From contig JALGQZ010000011.1 of NCBI GenBank assembly GCA_023105745.1, positions 49,586,698 through 49,650,697 of the forward strand: a stretch of 64,000 nucleotides of DNA, written 5' to 3'. Made by a program: the position numbers and the translations under genes. This DNA is from Austropuccinia psidii (Eukaryota > Basidiomycota > Pucciniomycetes > Pucciniales > Sphaerophragmiaceae). The notes beneath the pieces were generated by a model. That model was not told where the DNA came from. It did not search any database and saw nothing but the letters and a program-made list of their open reading frames with translations. Positions 60,901 through 64,000 of this stretch are shown piece by piece; the first letter of the stretch is position 1; each line of letters opens with the position of its first letter.

Positions 60901-61850
60901 GACTTTAAAGCCATTTAAAACTACTTTTACTAAGTTTTTTTTAGCTTCAGGATATTTTTACCCTCTTGGCAACAGTTACAGCTTCCCTGGTTGGTATCAA
61001 ACCCTCATCATCAATGAAGAGTCACAGGTTCTGTGACTCAATTTTGGGCCAAAATTGATGAACATTTGCATGAATTCTGAAATCTCATTCCTTTCAGAAA
61101 GAAATTGGGTGGAGTCTGGAGCCCTTGGAGCCAAGATTCCTTCTTATTTTTTCTTTAATTCCTAATCATGTACTATACATAGGTTTTAAACATGTAATTC
61201 ACCCAAAAAATTCCAGTAGACAAATGTAATTATTGATTCCCCATATTTAAGTTTATACTCACTCATGTAATACATGCACACATTTTGACATTTCAATTGA
61301 AAATACTCCACTTCCTCATAGCTTCTAAGCTACACACCAAACCTCATTTTTAAGACAAACATTTCTGGTTAAACCACATGTGGTGTGAATTCAATTGAAG
61401 GTTTCAGGAATCTCATATTTCTATACAGAGCATACTAAAAACTCAATTTAAGCTTATTCAGATTTGAGTCACAGAATATTCACTCAGGAGTGACCCCACC
61501 TGATTTTTTGTGAGGAATTCAACAGTGAAATAATTCTCATAATTTTCTCTATTGGAAAGAAATTTAAGATAAATTTTATTAAATTCTTTCCAAAAAATAT
61601 TTTTATTTTTATATTTTTGCTAAATATGTCTTTTCACTTACTTTTTTCATGTAAAAATAGATCATTTCATTACTAACCTTTAATGTAATTTTAATGTTAA
61701 ATTTTCATCAAAGGTTTCATTTTTTGTATTCAAATTTCATATCCATATTTTGATTTTATTTTTATATTGAAAAGAAATTTCTTATCTTTACTTATGAATT
61801 ATTTTAATTCTTGGTGGTCTTTTGGTTATATGAAAATACCTATAATCACA
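57935..61850 (-). mobile_element. B4: family-B LTR on the minus strand, split by C3
   Basis: On the minus strand it starts near 61850 (TGTGATTATAGGTATTTTCA against TGTGAGCCTTAGAGGTAATT) and ends at 57935. Landmarks: the CACATGTGGTGTGAATT block (61377, reversed), GGTGGGGTCACTCCTGAGTG, TGGCTCCAAGGG-like and CTCTTGTAGAGTATT (58141, reversed). Excluding C3 it is about 1.76 kb. Flanking pentamers do not match. It is probably a solo LTR. Confidence 0.85.
58163..60317 (-). mobile_element. C3: family-C LTR inserted in B4
   Basis: 2155 bp. The plus strand begins TGTAAGGATTTTCTATGAAA and ends AACTGACAGGCTTACA; B4 sequence is continuous across it (CTACAAGAGAT on the left, AAAGAAATTTCTTCAAGAGC on the right). 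The flanking pentamers TATAT and TTTAT agree at four of five positions. It shares start, end and interior blocks with C1. It is rich in AAGCTT-like runs (59500-59640). No coding region was seen. Confidence 0.82.
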
Positions 61851-62138
61851 AAATGACACTTCAATGATTATAATTTGAGTCTTGTATTCATATAATGACC
61901 CTTTTGATGCCACAGCTCTGCCTTTGGAGAATCACCACTGTGACTCAGACTTTATTTAAATTACTTTTCCTTTATGGTTCATATTTTTGGTTACCCATAA
62001 ATGCATTTGAGTTGTTGAAAAATATAAAAAGGGAAAATTAAAGTTTTTAAAGTTGAAAAAAATCTTTTTTTTCTTTTGGAGGGCTTTTTTGTTCCTTTTT
62101 GGAACAAATAGCACATTGAGGTGTCATTTATATGTAAA
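61851..62138. other. No recognised feature
   Basis: Flank between B4 and E2, with T-rich runs and no ORF or repeat terminus that I can support. Confidence 0.35.
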
Positions 62139-62960
62139 GGGTGTTGGTAAACATGTGTAGGCTTTTAGTAAAAACATGGAATCCCTTACGTTTTTTTACC
62201 AATTTATGGCCAAAACACATAAGTGGCATACTTTTTTAAAAAAAATTCCCCAGGCTTAGTTTTGAGAATTTTTTTAATCCTCTTTTTCAAATTTTTTCTT
62301 ACATGAGGTTTTAACATCCCCAAATTTTTTCAATTTTGTTTTTTTGCCAAATTTCTCCAATTTGGCTGATTTGGCAAAATGTTCTTTTTTTTAAAGAAAT
62401 TCATTGAAAATGTTCCCACTTATAAATTTCCATAATTTTTCCACAAATAAAGGGACTAGTCTTGAGAATCAAAACCCATAAACCCAAAATCTTGGGATGG
62501 TTGTAGGCCCAAAAAGTTCTTTTTTTATGTTTTTTGTTCATGTTTTGAAGTAAACTTAAAATGTTATTTATGACATCAATGGAATTAGAAATGTGATTTA
62601 TGGCATTATTGGAAGTTAAAATACTATTTTTGGCATGAAAAGGGCCATAAATGGCATCAAAAATAAAATGGAAATGCCATAAATGGTATTAACAGTGCCA
62701 TTTATGGAATCAAAAGTAGAATAAAAATTCCATTTATATAATGAAAATCTCCATAAATGGAATCCAAAATTTCATTAAAAATTAAATAAATAAGATCAAC
62801 AATGTCATAAAAATTCAATACAGGGCATCAATAATTCCATAAATGGGGCTTTACCCAATACAGGTTCTTTTTAGCTACATTCCAATTAAAGAACATGTAA
62901 GAGCTTACATCTTTTTACCAAATTGTATATGTGTCTTTATCAAAACCCTATATAAATTAT
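62139..62960 (-). mobile_element. E2: inverted copy of repeat E1
   Basis: It starts GGGTGTTGGTAAA and, reversed, carries the E1 blocks in order: AATTCTCAAAACTAAGCC, GCCAAATTGGAGAAATTTGG, ATAAGTGGGAACATTTT, GATTCTCAAGACTAGTCCC, AACTTTTTGGGCC, CTTCAAAACATGAACAAAAA, then the minisatellite. Beyond it, CTTACATCTTTTTACCAAAT at about 62902 may be the far end. E2 lacks ORFs. Confidence 0.6.
62560..62850. repeat. Minisatellite of E2
   Basis: About twelve units around ATTTATGG or CCATAAATGG, less regular than in E1; spacing is mostly 20-35 bases. Units again form short inverted repeats such as GCCATAAATGGT and GCCATTTATGGA. Confidence 0.75.
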
Positions 62961-63299
62961 CCAAATTATGGAATCAATTGATGCATTGGAAAATAAATAG
63001 CTCCTGCAGAGTTAAATTAATTCCTTCATGTTATAAATACTTATTCACTTTAAATAAGTTCCAATACCTTTTTTTATTCAAAGAAGTATTTTATTTTAAT
63101 TTATCTTGTCAACCAAAGCCCTTGGTTTTTTCAATTTTTCTTTTTTGATGTATTCTTTGGATATGTCCAAAATATTTAATATCAAGGAAATTAGATAATA
63201 GGGAAAAGGTAAGATGAAATAGGAATAAAAAATAAAAATAAAAAGATAACTGATAATTTAATCAGATTTAAGGTCTTATTGATAAAATAAACTAAAACC

Positions 63300-63960
63300 A
63301 CTGCACTTTATGGTCTTTCCCAGGACTTTCCATAATAAATCTCATTAAAGTCATGACTTGGTCCTTTCATCAACTCTAAGGCCAGTTGAAGCCTTTCCAA
63401 GAGCCATCTCTTCACCAGTTTTATGTCCTGCTGAGGAAATTTCTGGTGTGTATTACAAAATAATTCCTTGAATATATAGAAAAAGATGTCAGTTTGAAAA
63501 AAGAAACAATAAAATAAAAATAGAAAAATGATAAAAAACTGCATTTTAATGCCTTTCTTTAGAAATTTTTGTTGTTTTTTAATATAAAATTCCATAAAAG
63601 AAATAAAAAAAAGTTTGTAAAAATTCATATATAAATAAGATAATAATAAAAAGTAAAAAAATAGTATTTTATGCCTTTCTTAGGGAATTACTGGTGTTCT
63701 AATTAAAGGAAATCCCTAAAAAGATAAAAACTAATGGTTGATATAGCTTATAAAATAAATAATGAAAATAAAAGAAATAAAATTAGTCATTTTATTGGAA
63801 TTCTTAGGGCATTAGTTGGTTTTTAATCCAAAATTATCCAAAGAATAAGAATAAAAAACATTGGTATAAAATCACAATTTAAATGAAAAAAGAAATAAAG
63901 CTAGAAAAACAGAGGTTTTAAGTCATTTTGAGGGCTCAAATGTTTATTTAATATATTATA
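63300..63960. repeat. Degenerate tandem repeat, about 122 bp
   Basis: A core like ATGCCTTTCTTAGGGAATTA followed by CTGGTGT recurs near 63307, 63421, 63549, 63671 and 63790. It is followed by an AATCCCT- or ATTCCTTGA-like block and then an A-rich stretch with AATAAAAATA. Spacing is about 114-128 bases. The array may continue past the window edge. The 106-codon minus frame at 63308-63628 crosses the units and is not convincing as a gene. Confidence 0.7.
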
Positions 63961-64000
63961 TCTATATATATTTATTTTCTTTAATATTTTTTAATATACT

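Noticed and set aside
63308..63628. A 106-codon minus-strand gene
   Set aside because: It crosses several units of the 122-bp degenerate repeat and its second half is low-complexity Phe/Lys-rich sequence.

Overview
The window looks like intergenic, repeat-dominated DNA from a fungus with a large, AT-rich, transposon-filled nuclear genome. The polyprotein of the best element (21398-31081) closely resembles the Ty3/Gypsy polyproteins I associate with rust fungi (Pucciniales), especially Austropuccinia psidii. That species call is recollection and needs a search. I found no host gene, tRNA or rRNA; everything recognisable is retrotransposon, LTR or repeat.

Layout. 1-1272 is the 3' part of a family-B LTR. 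1273-9950 is AT-rich and mostly unassigned, with a 3 x 131 bp tandem repeat at 4880-5272 and decayed LTR scraps. 9952-19077 is A3, a family-A Ty3/Gypsy element on the minus strand: its LTRs are paired, about 3 kb of pol is deleted, and its 3' LTR holds a 1.4 kb insertion. 21398-31081 is A1, a complete-length family-A element on the plus strand with two 1440-bp LTRs, PBS, PPT, gag, protease, RT, RNase H, integrase and a chromodomain-like tail, inactivated by stops and two frameshifts. 31352-32480 is E1, a repeat with a hairpin-forming 21-bp minisatellite. 37728-39645 is a family-C LTR (C1) abutting A2, a truncated minus-strand family-A element (39646-43119). A2 abuts the pol of B (43120-51344). 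B has a solo LTR of its own family inserted in its integrase (45070-46915, TSD CATTA) and a family-C LTR inserted in its 3' LTR (48528-50500, TSD CATTC). 53342-57602 is D, a minus-strand pol remnant of a different Ty3/Gypsy lineage. 57935-61850 is a minus-strand family-B LTR split by a third family-C LTR (58163-60317). E2, an inverted copy of E1, lies at 62139-62960, and a degenerate tandem repeat of about 122 bp fills the right edge.

How the parts work together. In A1 the LTRs would supply promoter and polyadenylation signals, a tRNA would prime at the PBS, and the PPT would prime the plus strand. Two introns look built into the element. Removing 22885-23427 joins A to TG and creates the first AUG. 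Removing the 68-nt intron 23728-23795, conserved in A2, joins two reading frames into one ORF. That spliced ORF overlaps the frame that leads into gag-pol, so splicing may choose between two products. This is the most interesting candidate system here. No element appears intact, so any activity would need proteins supplied by relatives elsewhere.
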